From Diphasiastrum complanatum (lineage: Eukaryota; Streptophyta; Lycopodiopsida; Lycopodiales; Lycopodiaceae), in contig CM055109.1 of the NCBI GenBank assembly GCA_029204225.1, forward strand, positions 33,394,099 to 33,458,098: a stretch of 64,000 nt of DNA. The letters are read 5' to 3'. The notes beneath the pieces were generated by a model that saw nothing but the letters and a program-made list of their open reading frames with translations, was not told the DNA's origin and made no database searches. The position numbers and the translations under genes are program-made. Shown here piece after piece: positions 22,031 to 33,655 of this stretch (position 1 is the stretch's first letter; every line of letters starts with the position of its first letter).

Positions 22031-23332
22031 TTCAAAACTGCTTGAAACTTCTGCCTTAGGCTAAGAACAGTATGTTGAGGCCAACCGTGATGTCAGAAGT
22101 TGAAAATAATGACCTGCACTTTTTTCCTTACCAGTCCACTCGCCGCTTTTCCACCAATTTGAAAGCCAAATCGGTGTCGCCTTCCAAAATGCACTCAGTC
22201 GTCAACTCCCAACAACGTGCCTAGTGGAATGGTGAAACTACTTCTGGTGTACTCCAAACACTTTCTCTGTTGCAACCGCTCTGTTTTGCTGTACCATACT
22301 TGCAGGTACAGTCCAGGTGCCCTTCGTTTGGAGGTTATAGCCTTTCGTTTGGGTCAAAACGGGCAAAGGACCCAAAAATAGGGACTTTTCTAGCTTTTGA
22401 ACTGTTTCTGCACTTTGAAGAAACTTCACTCTTCACTTGTGAAGGGACCCAACTCAACTTTCATTATGAAAATTTTTTATGAAGTTGAAGGCCAGAATGC
22501 ACTTTAATTCTTCAGGACCCTGTTTAAAACTCATCCAATGGCTGAACCAAATATTGTGGTTTAGATTGCTCTCCCATCACAGATTCTGGACCGTTGATTC
22601 ACTTGACCCCTCATCTAAAGGTTCAAAGTACATTTGGGCATCGAACCGGACTCCTGCATACGCTAAGAACTTAGATACACTGAGTTCTCCATTGCGTTGG
22701 GTGTGCGAACTGCCTGCGACCTCTCTGCCTGCTGCCGTGCCTCCCTTTTCTCAAAAAAATCAGATCAAGCTTTGTTGTGGATCGTTTTGAGCACGATTGG
22801 AGGCCTGGAGCAGGGTTGCCCTTCTGAATCCATGACTATAGAATGTTCAGTCAGAAAATTCCGTGGAGAAACGGTGATTTTAGCTCAACTTGACAAAGTG
22901 GCTTTTTCACCTTTTTACCGCAAATCTGCTAGATTAACTGTCTGGAGACAAATCTCTGACATAAACCTCAGAATATCTCCATGGTTGATTGAAATTGTGA
23001 TTAGCTTCATTCCTGTCCTTATGGCATCGAAAATGGTGCACAAACAGCGAAGAAATCACCAGTTATGTATAAAATCTGTTACCCCAAGTCCGGTTTCAAT
23101 TTTTAGTTGGCTTCAAAATTGTCAATTTTTCATCAAATTTTTCCCCGTCTAATGCTATGCACAGTCTAATAATCCCTCTGCTGAGCTCAACAAGCCTCTG
23201 TAAATTAGAAACCGTGCACCACTGCTTCTCTTTCCGTCTTCAACCTACCGTAAATCCCCGAACTCTCAGAAGACAGTTCTCCCAAAGCTCTCTTCAACGA
23301 CGACACTGTACTACTGTGTACACTCCCTGTAC
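22031..23332 (-). other. copia leader, long form
   Basis: 1.3 kb between the primer site and the gag ATG, about twice the length of the left copy's leader. No credible coding on either strand: two overlapping plus-strand frames (22479-23152) show no family features. Parts near 23180-23330 align with 3740-3920. Confidence 0.5.
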
Positions 23333-23345
23333 GGCTCTGATACCA
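23333..23345 (-). other. copia primer-binding site
   Basis: The reverse complement reads TGGTATCAGAGCC, a perfect match to the initiator-Met tRNA primer site used by plant copia elements. It lies adjacent to the LTR. Confidence 0.9.
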
Positions 23346-23621
23346 ACTTAGAATTTGCTTTGCACAGGAACACAGATCATGCTACACAGTAACACAGACA
23401 AAAAATCACTCTCCTCAGCAAGCTCACATAGCAACTGTATTTCTCAAAATGAAATTACGCTGTACATATAGTTGTTCACTTAGGCAACCCATGCATGACC
23501 CAGGTTGCTGTTGGCGAGACGCGTGTCCCGTTGACTTGCCTTGTGGCGAGGCCAACTGATCCTTATCCACTGATAGGACCCAAAGTACAATAACACAATG
23601 ATTCTAACTTTAATTCTAACT
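23346..23621 (-). repeat. copia LTR, second copy (276 bp)
   Basis: Aligns with 3933-4207 over its whole length and has the same minus-strand ends, AGTTAGAATT and AATTCTAAGT. It is inserted into repeat family B, whose sequence (catcctccataagaag) resumes at 23622 as at 25050. Confidence 0.8.
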
Positions 23622-25700
23622 CATCCTCCATAAGAAGACACTGTCATAAACAATACAATTACATTTTCAAATAAATTCAGTTGTCATGTTTCTAGATTCT
23701 AGCATGCAAGGGCACAATAGGAAGAAGAACTACGTGGAATCAGGCATGGACCAACGGAAAAAAAATGGTTTGCTTTTTTTCATGCATGCTATGTGCTTGT
23801 TTTCTTTAATGTAGATTTACTCTCATTTTGGATAATTGAGCCCTCCACCGATGGCTAAATCTAATTGTGATGTTGGATATAATCAAATTCACAAATCTAT
23901 ATTGAAGAGTCAATAATTTCATTAGTTAAAGCTTAACAAAAACATAATAAGCATTAGATAGTGTACCATTCAATATTCAATGTTAAGATTATGAGGTAAG
24001 CACTGTAAGAAAGCCCAGTTCAATCAAGGTTAATATCACTATTAGCGTATAGAGTAAACACTACTGCCTGCTTGGTACATTCTCTGCATATTGACAATTC
24101 TTTTCTTAACTATTTCACAGGCAATGTTGTTCTAACTTTTTATCTGGCTATGTGCGTATTTTAACCTGGCATATAATTAGACACAAGGCCTATATGATAG
24201 GTTGTAATATCCCAGCTGTACTTGTTTATTGGCAGGTCTTATCCCTACCATGATTGGATTCACGCCTGGAGTAAACGAGTACTTATCTAGATAATCAAAC
24301 AAATGATTAGGTTAACGGAATTCTAAGAACATGAGATTCCTATTTAGGTGTTGGAATTCATTTGTCTTCTCCGAATAAAACAAAAACCTCATGGTATCAT
24401 ACCACAACGGCCTTTCCATAATGGTGAAATTGTTGGATTGATAAAGGAGATCTTTTTTATTACAATTTTATCTTCGAGATACAAACAAATGCATTTAGAA
24501 GCTTTTTTGCTAAAGAGGTGGTTATTGATAAGTTCAGTTATGGTGAGATTCGTTTGTTTCTTTTAACGTTTTAAGTTGCAAGAGGTTACACTATCACATC
24601 CACTATCACAAAAGTAAATAACAGTTTTTACAATTGTACAGTTAAGATTGCACATAATAGGTGATCTTTTGATAATTTCTTACAAAGGGTTTAATAGTTG
24701 GCCACTAAATATGTTCACCGTTTTGGAATTTTGGTCAAAAAGAAACAAATTTCAAAAAGTCAGCTCAAGTTGGCAATGATCCTCAAATATTGACAGCTCT
24801 TATTCACAATAATAATGATAAGTACTCATAATATTTTAGTAAACACGATCAGTATTCACAAGTAATCAAGATCAATATTTATTATAATAACGATTAGCAT
24901 TCACAATAATCATGATTAATATTAAAGCTATTCACATTTTAGTATTCACAATTTTAGATAATTAGTGCCAACCATCAAGCATGTAGACTTCAAGACACAT
25001 CATTGGAAACTCAATCAATTCTTCATCTAATATAGAAACAATTTGGATACATCCTCCATAAGAAGACACTATCATATACAATACAAATAGATCCTCGGAG
25101 AAATTCGGTTGTCATTTTTCTAGATTCGAGCATGCAAGGGTACAATAAGAAGACAAACATTGTGGAATCAAGCAGGCCCCAATGGAAAAAAAATTGTTTG
25201 CCTTTTTCAAGCATGCATGCTACGTTCTTGTTTTCATGAATGCAGACTCACTTCCATGTTGCATAATTGAGCCCTCCACCAATGGCTAAATCTAATTGTG
25301 AGATTGGAGTATAATCAAATTCACAAATCTAAATTGAAAAGTCAATAATTTCATTAGTAAAGCTTAACAAATACATAAGACAATAAATTAAGTAAAAAAT
25401 TTGAAGTTCATCTAACCTATAAATACTTACCAGAACATAGACCAATGATAAGGTCATGCAACTTGGAGATCATTGAAAAATTTCCATGGAAGTTCTTTTG
25501 TTATATAGACTTGAACGCCCATAAATGAACCTCGCATCCTTGCTAAAAAAAATTAAAAACAAGAATTCCACTAAAGACATGTCAAAAAGAGGTGATAAGT
25601 ATCATTTAAGTATGGGCTTTGGAGAGCTAAAGTTGATCACAAATCCTTTTAGGCTAATTTAAAGCCAAATAAAATGCTTGTAAAATTGGAGATTGGCCTT
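23622..25700 (-). repeat. repeat B, inverted copy with 340-bp direct repeats
   Basis: This matches 40920-42180 and 62400-63140 in reverse orientation. Two near-identical stretches (about 23622-23955 and 25047-25385, both starting catcctccataagaag) flank about 1.1 kb and could be an old LTR pair or a tandem duplication. No protein-coding region is recognised. In the plus-strand copies family B follows copia RNase H fragments, so it is probably a copia LTR. Confidence 0.65.
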
Positions 25701-26040
25701 GCATACACAGTGCACACATTGTTGCAATACATGTTGAATACATGAGTACCACATTGGAAAGTTCTACAAAGAGCATTTGATGTACATACAAGCCACAAAG
25801 CACTATGATTTGTGTTATGATAGAGATTCCGAGAATGCACCAATTCTAAATGCCTATTCAGACTCAGATTGGGTTGGAAAAGTGGAGAGTAGAAAATGCA
25901 CCTTTGGCTACATGTGCTTTCTTGTAGGAGTACCAATTTCATGGAACAATCAAAAGCAAGAATGCATTTCCTTGTCCGTTATTAAGTCCGAATATGTTGC
26001 ATCCATCTGTATAGTAAAGGACATTATTTGGCTTCGATGA
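25700..26040 (+). pseudogene. copia RNase H fragment
   Basis: The frame includes YIQATKHYDLCYDRDSENAP, then NAYSDSDWVGKVESRK, FGYMCFLVGVPISWNNQKQE, and SEYVASICIVKDIIWLR. These are the core of copia RNase H; the catalytic Asp of SDSDWVG and the Glu of KSEYVA are present. Upstream RT is missing apart from a short LAYTVHTLLQYM-like stretch near 25700. Sister copies lie at 39824-40020 and 61640-61970. Confidence 0.8.
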
Positions 26041-26164
26041 TAACTCCAATATTTGCAATCTCAACCCACTAACTCGCTAAACAAATTTAAGTTAGATTTC
26101 ATATTCTTACTCATGACCTAAATTCATATACTCACTCTCTAGAACACCCTACAAAAATGAGCTA

Positions 26165-26490
26165 TTATATAAATCAATCTCCAATTTTACAAGCATTTAT
26201 TTTTGGCTTGACATTAGCCTAAATGGCTTGGTGAACTTTAGTTCTCCAAAACCCATTCGTAAATCATACTTATCACCTCTTTTTGACATGCCTGTAGTGG
26301 AATTCGTGTTGTTAATTTTCTTTAGCAAGGATATGAGGTTCATTTATGGGTATTCAAGTCTATGTAACAAAAGGACTGCCATGGAAATTCTCCAATGATC
26401 TCCAAGGTGCATGGCCTTATCATTGGTCTAGGTTATGGTAAGTATTTATAGGTTATATGAAATTCAAATTTTTGACTTAATTTATTGTTG
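26165..26490. repeat. right arm of a local inverted repeat
   Basis: This is the reverse complement of about 25380-25695. Together the arms could form a hairpin with about 470 bp of RNase H sequence in the loop. Both arms belong to family B. Confidence 0.7.
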
Positions 26491-27292
26491 AAGATCACCT
26501 TTGCATCGTCAACAATCGACTTGTGTATCACATCCAAGGCACAAAGCTTCCTCCCTACCGTTTTTGTATAGTAACCAGATTCCAGTTGGTTTGACAACCC
26601 AGTCTAGATTCGGATTTCCTTCATGCTGTGAAAGGTAGCAAGAAAACGATAAGTTTTGAGGTCATATATGCAAATAGATGCTCATAACAACGTAGACATT
26701 CTCCAACCTCCATTGACATTGCTGGTATTGCCAAGGTTTTATAGATTCTAATTTTATTATAACTTAGATTGCAAAAGATGTCAATCTATAAACATATAGC
26801 AATTAAGAGCACAACAAGATAGTAGCACACTTCAGACAGACCATGTCTATTCTTGTATAAGGTTTCTCTGGCTAAAAATCCTTTACTTGATGCAAGTTGC
26901 AGCAGCGGATTTTCTATTTGTTTTATGCTAAGTCCAAGTCCATGCTAGAATCGAAAAGCAAACACATACCATTATCCTGCAGATTGCACGTGTAACAATC
27001 GCAAGACATACTTACCTAATTAAGACGTCTTGGGGATGTGGACATTACCTGACTTCTGGGTGGAATGACAACACAGCGGCTGAGTGAAAAAAGGGAGCCA
27101 CACTTTGTTAAATGCATCAACTGAACGCTGGGATTATAAGCTTCAATGACACAGGCAACTTACAGCTAGGGAGGCAACTTAGGAGGCGTAAATAGGATGC
27201 TGGACAGCAAGACAGGAAGAAGTCCTGAGCTGTACATCGAGAGTTCAGGAGCACGAATGTCCAGTGGAAGCCAGCAATGACTGTGCTAGCGG
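26490..27292 (+). repeat. repeat C, copy 1
   Basis: Matches 42240-43100 in the same orientation and ends at the same place (gcggagct). Its join to family B at 26489 lacks about 1.2 kb that is present between B and C in the other copy. On the minus strand it contains a conserved exon-like segment at 26559-26625. Otherwise non-coding. Confidence 0.75.
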
Positions 27293-27546
27293 AGCTTCAG
27301 AGGTCCTTGCGTGGCAAACGAGGGAATGCGCATTCATTTTAGATTTTTGCAATCTGTAATTTAATATTCCAAAATCACGAGCAAGTCTCAGACCATGACA
27401 CTTTTTGTGAGAGTGAAAGCTAGAAATTTTTGGTAAGATCTTTGAGTATCATTCAAGCTTGTGTGTTAGTTTGATAGAGACAAGCCTATAGGCATTCTAG
27501 TAAGCTTTAGGCCACTTCATAGATCTTTTAAAATTCAAAAATCTTT
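27293..27546 (+). other. leader before copia polyprotein; no primer site seen
   Basis: 254 bp between the end of repeat C and the polyprotein ATG. There is no TGGTATCAGAGC-type primer site and no similarity to the 3' LTR sequence beginning at 31571. Confidence 0.5.
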
Positions 27547-30500
27547 GTGATTTTTAAAAAGAGCATTCATTCTAAAATGTCATCCATGGGTGGACATTTG
27601 ATGGAACCAAGTGAGAGACTCACTTCCACAAATTATTCCATTTGGAAAGTGAGAATGGAATCACTCCTAGTGATCCATGATCTATATGACATAGTTCAAG
27701 GAGTAGAGGAAGAGCCTCAAACTCCCCAAGAACAAGCCAAATACAAGAAGAGAGCAAGATTAGCTCTACATTGCATAAAGTTAAATGTATGCAATGACCT
27801 CTTGAAAGAGGTGTCTTCTTGTACCTCATCCAAAGAGGCTTGGGATTCATTAAAGAGCATTTATGAATCCAACAATACTTCAAGAATCCTCATGCTAAGA
27901 AATCAAGTTTTCCAAAGCATGAAAGGAAGTGGAGAGAGTAGACAAGAGTATGTTCTTAGGATCAAATCTCTTAACAAGGAGTTAAGTGCAATAGGAGAGA
28001 AGATCCAAGATCAAGAACTAGTACAAATCATTTTGAATGGTCTAAGTGATGAGTTTACCAACTTAGTCCAATCATTTGCCATTCAAGACTCTCTTCCATC
28101 CATTGAAAAGTTGCACAATGTTCTTGTGGCCGAGGAGAGTAGGCTTCTACACCTCAAGACAAGAATGGATAGCATGTCACTTAATGGAGGAGAGGAGAAA
28201 GCTAACTTTACATCTAAAGGCAAGAAAAAGCAAAATCCATTCAAGAAAAATCAAGGCAAGGAGGCCGAGATGAAGAATGGAGGATCTACCTCCAAAGGCA
28301 AAGTGAAGAACAAGGCAAAACTAAAGTGTTTCTTTTGTGGAAAGAAAGGACACTTTGCCTCAGAATGCTACTTGAAGAAGAATCAACAAGCCAAAGGAGA
28401 TCAAGGGAACATTGCTCAAGAGGAAGAATATGAGGATGGATTCAACACATCCTTAATGGTTGCATCTACACCAACTTCAAGTCAAGACACATGGTGGATA
28501 GATAGTGGGGCTAGTTCCCACATGTCCTTTAACAAGCATTATTTTTCTACTCTTCTATCTTGTAATGACTCTAAGAAGTCAATATACACTGCTAGTGATC
28601 AAGCATGCAAGATAGATGGCATAGGATCTATACCTCTTTGTTTAGGCACATCTAAAAGGATAGATCTAGATAATGTTTTGTATGTTCCTACCATTTCAAG
28701 AAACTTGCTTAGTGTAGGACAATTAATGGACAATGGACTAGATGTACATTTCAAGAATGGAGTTTGTTCCATCTTGAAAAATGATAAGTGCATAGCTAGT
28801 GGCATTAAGCAAGGTAGACTTTTCAAGTTGGATGCTAATGTTGCAAGTGAAAGTGTGAACTTGGCTAGGGAGGAGCTAACTCAAGTGGAGCTTTGGCATA
28901 AGAGATTAGGCCATCCTAATCTTCAATCTATGGAGTCAATGGCAAGCAAGGAACTAGCTCTCGGCCTACCAAGAGCTTTCAAGAAGTGTGGAAAGATGTG
29001 TGAGGCATGTGGCCTTGCAAAGTCACACAAATCTTCTTACAAGAAATCTTCATCAAGATCTCTCTCTCCCTTGGATCTCATACATTCTGATGTACATAGT
29101 TTTTCACATGCAAGTAATGGAGGTGCCTTGATGTATGTAACTTTTATAGATGATTGTACTAGATTCACATGGATTGAGTTACTATCAAAGAAAAATCTTG
29201 TTTATGAAGCTTTCATTAAGTTCAAGTCTCTAGTAGAGAAACAACTTAGTACTTCTATCAAAGCACTAAGATGTGATAATGGAGGAGAGTACACCTCCAA
29301 TAAAATGAAAGACTTTTGTGAGATCAATGGTATTAAGTTACAATACACTTGTTCCTACACCCCTCAACAAAATGGGGTGGCCGAGAGGAAAAATAGGAGT
29401 CTATGTGAGTGTGCAAAGTCCTTGAGGCTTGATGCATCACTTCCCATCTCATTTTGGGGAGAAGCCATAACATGTGCTAATTATTTGTGTAATAGACTTC
29501 CTAGTAGTGCTATAGATGGGATCTCACCTTATCAAGCCTTGTTTGATAAGAAACCCAATGTAAAATATTTTAAGATCTTTGGATGTACTTGTTATGTACA
29601 CATTCCTTTGGAGACTAGAAGGAAAGAAGATGCTACCTCCTTCAAAGGAATCTTTGTTGGCTATGGAGAAAATAGCAAGGGATATAGGATATATGATCCT
29701 ACATCCAAGAAAGTAAAGGTAAGCAAGGATGTACTTTTTGATGAGTCACAATTTGCTAAGAGCTTGTCAAATGGATCTAACCCATTGTGCATTGAAGATC
29801 TTGACAAATCCGAGGAGGATCTTGACAAACCCGAGGAGGATCATGACAAACCCGAGGATGGAGATTTGGATCCAAGTCAAAAGGGGCCAAGAAGATCATC
29901 AAGGAGCAAGGCCGAGCCCTCAAGGCTTACCTATGTGGACAAGGGAAAGCAAAAGGAAGGCTCTACATCTTCTACCTCTTACTCTTTTTTAGCTACATTG
30001 ATTGAAGAACCATCATCTTTTGAAGAAGCATGTAAATCTAAAGTTTGGAGAGATGCAATGCAAGTAGAGTATGATGCATTAGAAGAAAATCATACTTGGA
30101 ATCTTGTAAATCTTCCAAGAGGAAAGAAACCACTTGCATGTAAGTGGATTTATAGAATTAAGTACAATCAAGATGGATCTATTAGTAAATACAAAGCTAG
30201 GCTTGTTGCTAAGGGATTTCTTCAAATAAAAGGATTGGATTATGAAGAAACATTTGCACCTGTAGCTAAGCTTGTAACTATTAGATTAATCATTTGCATT
30301 GCTACTTTGTTCAAATGGGATCTCTACCAAATGGATGTGACAAATGCCTTCTTGAATGGCTTCTTAGAAGAGGAAATCTACATGATGCAACCCGAGGGCT
30401 TCATCAAGATTGGTGAGGAGCAAAAGGTGTGCTACTTAAGGAAGAGCCTATATGGCTTGAAGCAAGCACCTAGAGCTTGGTACTCTAGGTTGCATGATTT

Positions 30501-31557
30501 TCTCTATTCCCTTGGCTTTGTACTAAGTGCTTATGAACCTTCTTTATATTTCAAATGTAATGAAGGAAAGATCATCATTTTGGTTCTTTATGTTGATGAC
30601 ATCATTATGACAGGAAATGATGATGATGGCATAGGCAAAGTAAAAGTTGACTTATCTAGTGAGTTCAAGATGGTAGATCTAGGCTTCCTAAAGTTTATAC
30701 TTGGGATAGAAGTGTCTAGAAGTAGCAATTGTACTTTCATAAGTCAATCTAAGTATGCTACTTCCATTCTTGAAAGATTTGGTATGAAAGATTGTAAGGG
30801 GATTGACACCCCTATGGAGCATGTTGTGAAAGCAACTAATGAAGGTGATGAAGCATCCTTTGAGGACATCACTCTCTTTAGGAAGCTTATAGGCTCTCTA
30901 ATCTATTTAACCATCACTAGACCTGACTTAAGTTTTTGTGTAAGCAAGTTGAGTCAAAGTATGCAAGCTCCTTTAATTCATCATTGGAAAAGTGCCAAGA
31001 GAGTACTTAGATATGTTTCTAGTACTAGATTTTTTGGTATACTTTATGAAGGATCTAACTTGCACTTGAGAGCCTACTCGGATTCAGATTTTGCAGGTGA
31101 CAAGATGGATAGGAAGTCCATTAGTGCATTTGCAACATTTCTTTGTGGAGGAGTGATATCTTGGCTTTCCAAAAAGCAAGATACAATCTCACTATCTTCT
31201 TGTGAAGCCGAGTACAAGGCATTGACTTCAACAACCAAAGAGCTCTTATGGCTAAGAAGACTCTTGATGGAACTACATGTGCTAGAGGCCGAGGAGATCC
31301 CTTACATATTTTGTGACAATCAAGCTTCTCAACAAATTGCTTCAAATCCTATCTTCCATGCTAGAACAAAGCATATTGAGATAGCTCACCACTTTGTGAG
31401 GGAGAAGGTACAATCCAAGGAAGTGCAACTACATCATGTACCATCATCCGAATGCATAGCTGATATCTTAACCAAACCATTGTCCAAAGATCCATTTTTT
31501 AAGTTAAGATATGCTCTTGGAATTGTAGATAGATGTACACTAGATTTGCCAAGTTAG
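27547..31557 (+). CDS. Ty1/copia gag-pol polyprotein, uninterrupted
   Basis: 1336 codons without a stop, a normal length for a copia element. Order: gag (UBN2 core, about residues 40-200); zinc knuckle CFFCGKKGHFASEC (261-274); aspartic protease DSGASSH (D319); integrase zinc domain LWHKRLGH...CEACGLAKSH (about 450-500); integrase core with D515, D577 (DNGGEY) and E613 (NGVAERKN), a proper D-D(35)E; Glu/Asp/Lys-rich linker with DKPEED-type repeats (about 760-800); RT from about 840 (CKWIYRIKYN at 865, TNAFLNG, YVDD at 1015-1018); RNase H from about 1176 (AYSDSDFAGD, SSCEAEYKA), ending HVPSSECIADILTKPL. All catalytic residues I can check are present. The second ATG (27577, MSSMGGH) may be the real start, because the first ten residues are basic and untypical. 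A polypurine tract and LTR start follow at once. Confidence 0.95.
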   Translation: MIFKKSIHSKMSSMGGHLMEPSERLTSTNYSIWKVRMESLLVIHDLYDIVQGVEEEPQTPQEQAKYKKRARLALHCIKLNVCNDLLKEVSSCTSSKEAWDSLKSIYESNNTSRILMLRNQVFQSMKGSGESRQEYVLRIKSLNKELSAIGEKIQDQELVQIILNGLSDEFTNLVQSFAIQDSLPSIEKLHNVLVAEESRLLHLKTRMDSMSLNGGEEKANFTSKGKKKQNPFKKNQGKEAEMKNGGSTSKGKVKNKAKLKCFFCGKKGHFASECYLKKNQQAKGDQGNIAQEEEYEDGFNTSLMVASTPTSSQDTWWIDSGASSHMSFNKHYFSTLLSCNDSKKSIYTASDQACKIDGIGSIPLCLGTSKRIDLDNVLYVPTISRNLLSVGQLMDNGLDVHFKNGVCSILKNDKCIASGIKQGRLFKLDANVASESVNLAREELTQVELWHKRLGHPNLQSMESMASKELALGLPRAFKKCGKMCEACGLAKSHKSSYKKSSSRSLSPLDLIHSDVHSFSHASNGGALMYVTFIDDCTRFTWIELLSKKNLVYEAFIKFKSLVEKQLSTSIKALRCDNGGEYTSNKMKDFCEINGIKLQYTCSYTPQQNGVAERKNRSLCECAKSLRLDASLPISFWGEAITCANYLCNRLPSSAIDGISPYQALFDKKPNVKYFKIFGCTCYVHIPLETRRKEDATSFKGIFVGYGENSKGYRIYDPTSKKVKVSKDVLFDESQFAKSLSNGSNPLCIEDLDKSEEDLDKPEEDHDKPEDGDLDPSQKGPRRSSRSKAEPSRLTYVDKGKQKEGSTSSTSYSFLATLIEEPSSFEEACKSKVWRDAMQVEYDALEENHTWNLVNLPRGKKPLACKWIYRIKYNQDGSISKYKARLVAKGFLQIKGLDYEETFAPVAKLVTIRLIICIATLFKWDLYQMDVTNAFLNGFLEEEIYMMQPEGFIKIGEEQKVCYLRKSLYGLKQAPRAWYSRLHDFLYSLGFVLSAYEPSLYFKCNEGKIIILVLYVDDIIMTGNDDDGIGKVKVDLSSEFKMVDLGFLKFILGIEVSRSSNCTFISQSKYATSILERFGMKDCKGIDTPMEHVVKATNEGDEASFEDITLFRKLIGSLIYLTITRPDLSFCVSKLSQSMQAPLIHHWKSAKRVLRYVSSTRFFGILYEGSNLHLRAYSDSDFAGDKMDRKSISAFATFLCGGVISWLSKKQDTISLSSCEAEYKALTSTTKELLWLRRLLMELHVLEAEEIPYIFCDNQASQQIASNPIFHARTKHIEIAHHFVREKVQSKEVQLHHVPSSECIADILTKPLSKDPFFKLRYALGIVDRCTLDLPS

Positions 31558-31561
31558 AAGT

Positions 31562-31570
31562 GAGGAGGAG
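31562..31570 (+). other. polypurine tract of the intact copia element
   Basis: GAGGAGGAG, five bases after the polyprotein stop and directly before TGTTGAAAAT. Primer site for plus-strand DNA synthesis. Confidence 0.85.
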
Positions 31571-32450
31571 TGTTGAAAATTGTCACTTCTCACTTGACAT
31601 TGGTTCATGTAAATATTGATCAAACATTAGAATATGTTGATGATATGATTTCACACGTGTGGAGCATGTTCCCATGTGTGAAAGGATGTACTTTTCATGT
31701 TTGTATATATCCAAATTGATTTTGTATCATTCTAGTTAGTGTGAACATGAAATGACTAGTTTTTAGTCAAGTTGACTAGTCACCTACAAATTAGCTTTTC
31801 CTTGCATGTGCATGAGTAAATGCTCCCACATGGCAAGTGGATGTTCACATGTGTGTATAGAGTACTAGAAGATAAGAGTTGACCATTTTCCTTAGATCCT
31901 ATTTTGTAGGGAATATTCCTATATTCTAGGAGACTAGCTTTTTGGATTTTAGTCATATTCTAGAAGGTCAACTATTGGATAAGGATCAAGGATGGATCAA
32001 ATGGATAGATATGAGTGATGTGGCACTCTTCACACGTGTGAAGGCCTTCTGGACTGTACCAGACTCATGGATGTACTTGATCCATAAAAGGATCATCATT
32101 TTGCTAAGAAAATTGATGAGACTTTTGCACTCTACACTTTTGTGAGATTTCTAGTCATTTGTCTTGTGATTTTTATGCATGATTGCTATCTAGTATCATT
32201 GTACTTGTTGTTTCAGGTGCAGGCCGTACAATGGACAGTACTCCACACGTGTGAAGCCGCTCTCACTAAAAAATGATGTGTTGATCCATTGCTCTTGCTT
32301 AAATCCAAGTGTAGTGAATCTAGATCAAGATCTAATGTGTAGAACTTGATAGATTCATTGATTAAGCAACCAATAACTCTCTATGATTGCAAAGTACAAT
32401 CATTATTGTCCTAAAAACTGTAAAATTTATCACTTACAACCACAACTAAT
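31571..32450 (+). repeat. 3' LTR of the intact copia element (end uncertain)
   Basis: Begins TGTTGAAAATTGTCAC directly after the polypurine tract, in the TG-start style of LTRs. Several ACACGTGTG motifs (near 31655, 32031 and 32252) recur, an E-box/ABRE-like palindrome that could be regulatory. A TATA-like CCATAAAAGG lies near 32081. No second copy exists in the window, so the 3' edge is set only by the start of the next coding fragment at about 32455. Confidence 0.6.
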
Positions 32451-32454
32451 GAAG

Positions 32455-32762
32455 TTTTATGGATCAAGAGGCTACTTATGGAGCTAAAGTGTTATGGAGA
32501 TGAAGACCTTCCAATTATCAATAATGATTACATCTCGGCTCAGGCTCTTGCAAACAATCTTATATTCCATGCAAGGAGCAAACACATCGAGGTAGCTCAT
32601 CACATTGTAAGAGAGAAAGTAATTGGGAGGGAGATCTTATTGGAGCATGTTGGATCTTCAACTTGTGTTGTAGATCTTCTCACCAAGACATTGCTCAAGA
32701 ATGCATTTGTCAAGATGAGATCTAATCTTGGCTTAATCTCAAAGTCTATGGTGAATAGGTAG
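32455..32762 (+). pseudogene. copia RNase H C-terminal fragment (family D)
   Basis: Reads EVLWIKRLLMEL, then DYISAQALANNLIFHARSKH, then VAHHIVREKV, HVGSSTCVVDLLTKTL and NAFVKMRSNLGL, the C-terminal end of copia RNase H, finishing with a stop at 32762. The upstream polyprotein is gone. A polypurine tract (AAGGAGGAG, 32772-32780) and an LTR start follow. The mirrored copy is at 47782-47999. Confidence 0.85.
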
Positions 32763-33655
32763 ATATAATTTAAGGAGGAGTGTGAAAAGTCGTAAAACAT
32801 ATATTCCTGTGTTGACTTTGGGGGCTATGCTCACCTTATTGCTTGTAAATATTTTATTGTACATTAAGGTATGTGAAGTGAGTAGATAACCTTCTAGAAT
32901 AGGTTGAATTTGAGTTAGGTAGATTCAATTATGATGTCATGCAAAATATTAGATGACATGAAATGTTAGTCACAATGCATGCATGCAACATGCAAATCAG
33001 TTTACATAATCTACACATGTCTAGGTAACTTAGGGAGCTGACATGCAATCCATGCAACATCCGTGCATGCAGTTTTACATGTGGATCTATGATATATGAG
33101 TTAACTGGAAGATGTGGACATTCCATGCAAATCCACTATAGGAACTCAAGCCTCATTGATGTAAGGAAACTTTGGCTTGCATTGACATATTGTGAATATT
33201 GAGATTTTGGTGTTTTGGGCTCATTCTCTACCCGATTTTTTTGGTTATCATTTCATCTCACTACGCAGCCTGTTTTTCCCATAATGAGCACTATCACAGT
33301 AAGGAGTTAGTTTTTTGAGTATGTGGTATGCCATTGTGCTCTTGCCTTGGATTTTTCAACTAAACTGTTCTTTGATCATTCTGTGCAATCACAACACGCC
33401 ATAAAGATCCTGTAGGGTGCTAAAAACTTCATAATAAGTTGATTGGGTGTACTCTGTTGTAAACATACTGGTTATCAACTAATATTTTGGTTTTACTTTG
33501 ACATCTAGTAACATCAAAGGTTTTGGTAATATCGTACTGGCGACAATATAGTTGTCACAAACATTATTGATACCAGTTCAGAGTTAGAAGTGTATATGTT
33601 TTACTTTGGTAATTGTAGCCAAGAATATTAGAGCAGTAAGATTTAAAATGGCAAA

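Noticed and set aside
22479-23152. Plus-strand frames of 103 and 151 codons in the copia leader
   Set aside because: Antisense to the element, no motifs, and not conserved in the left copy.
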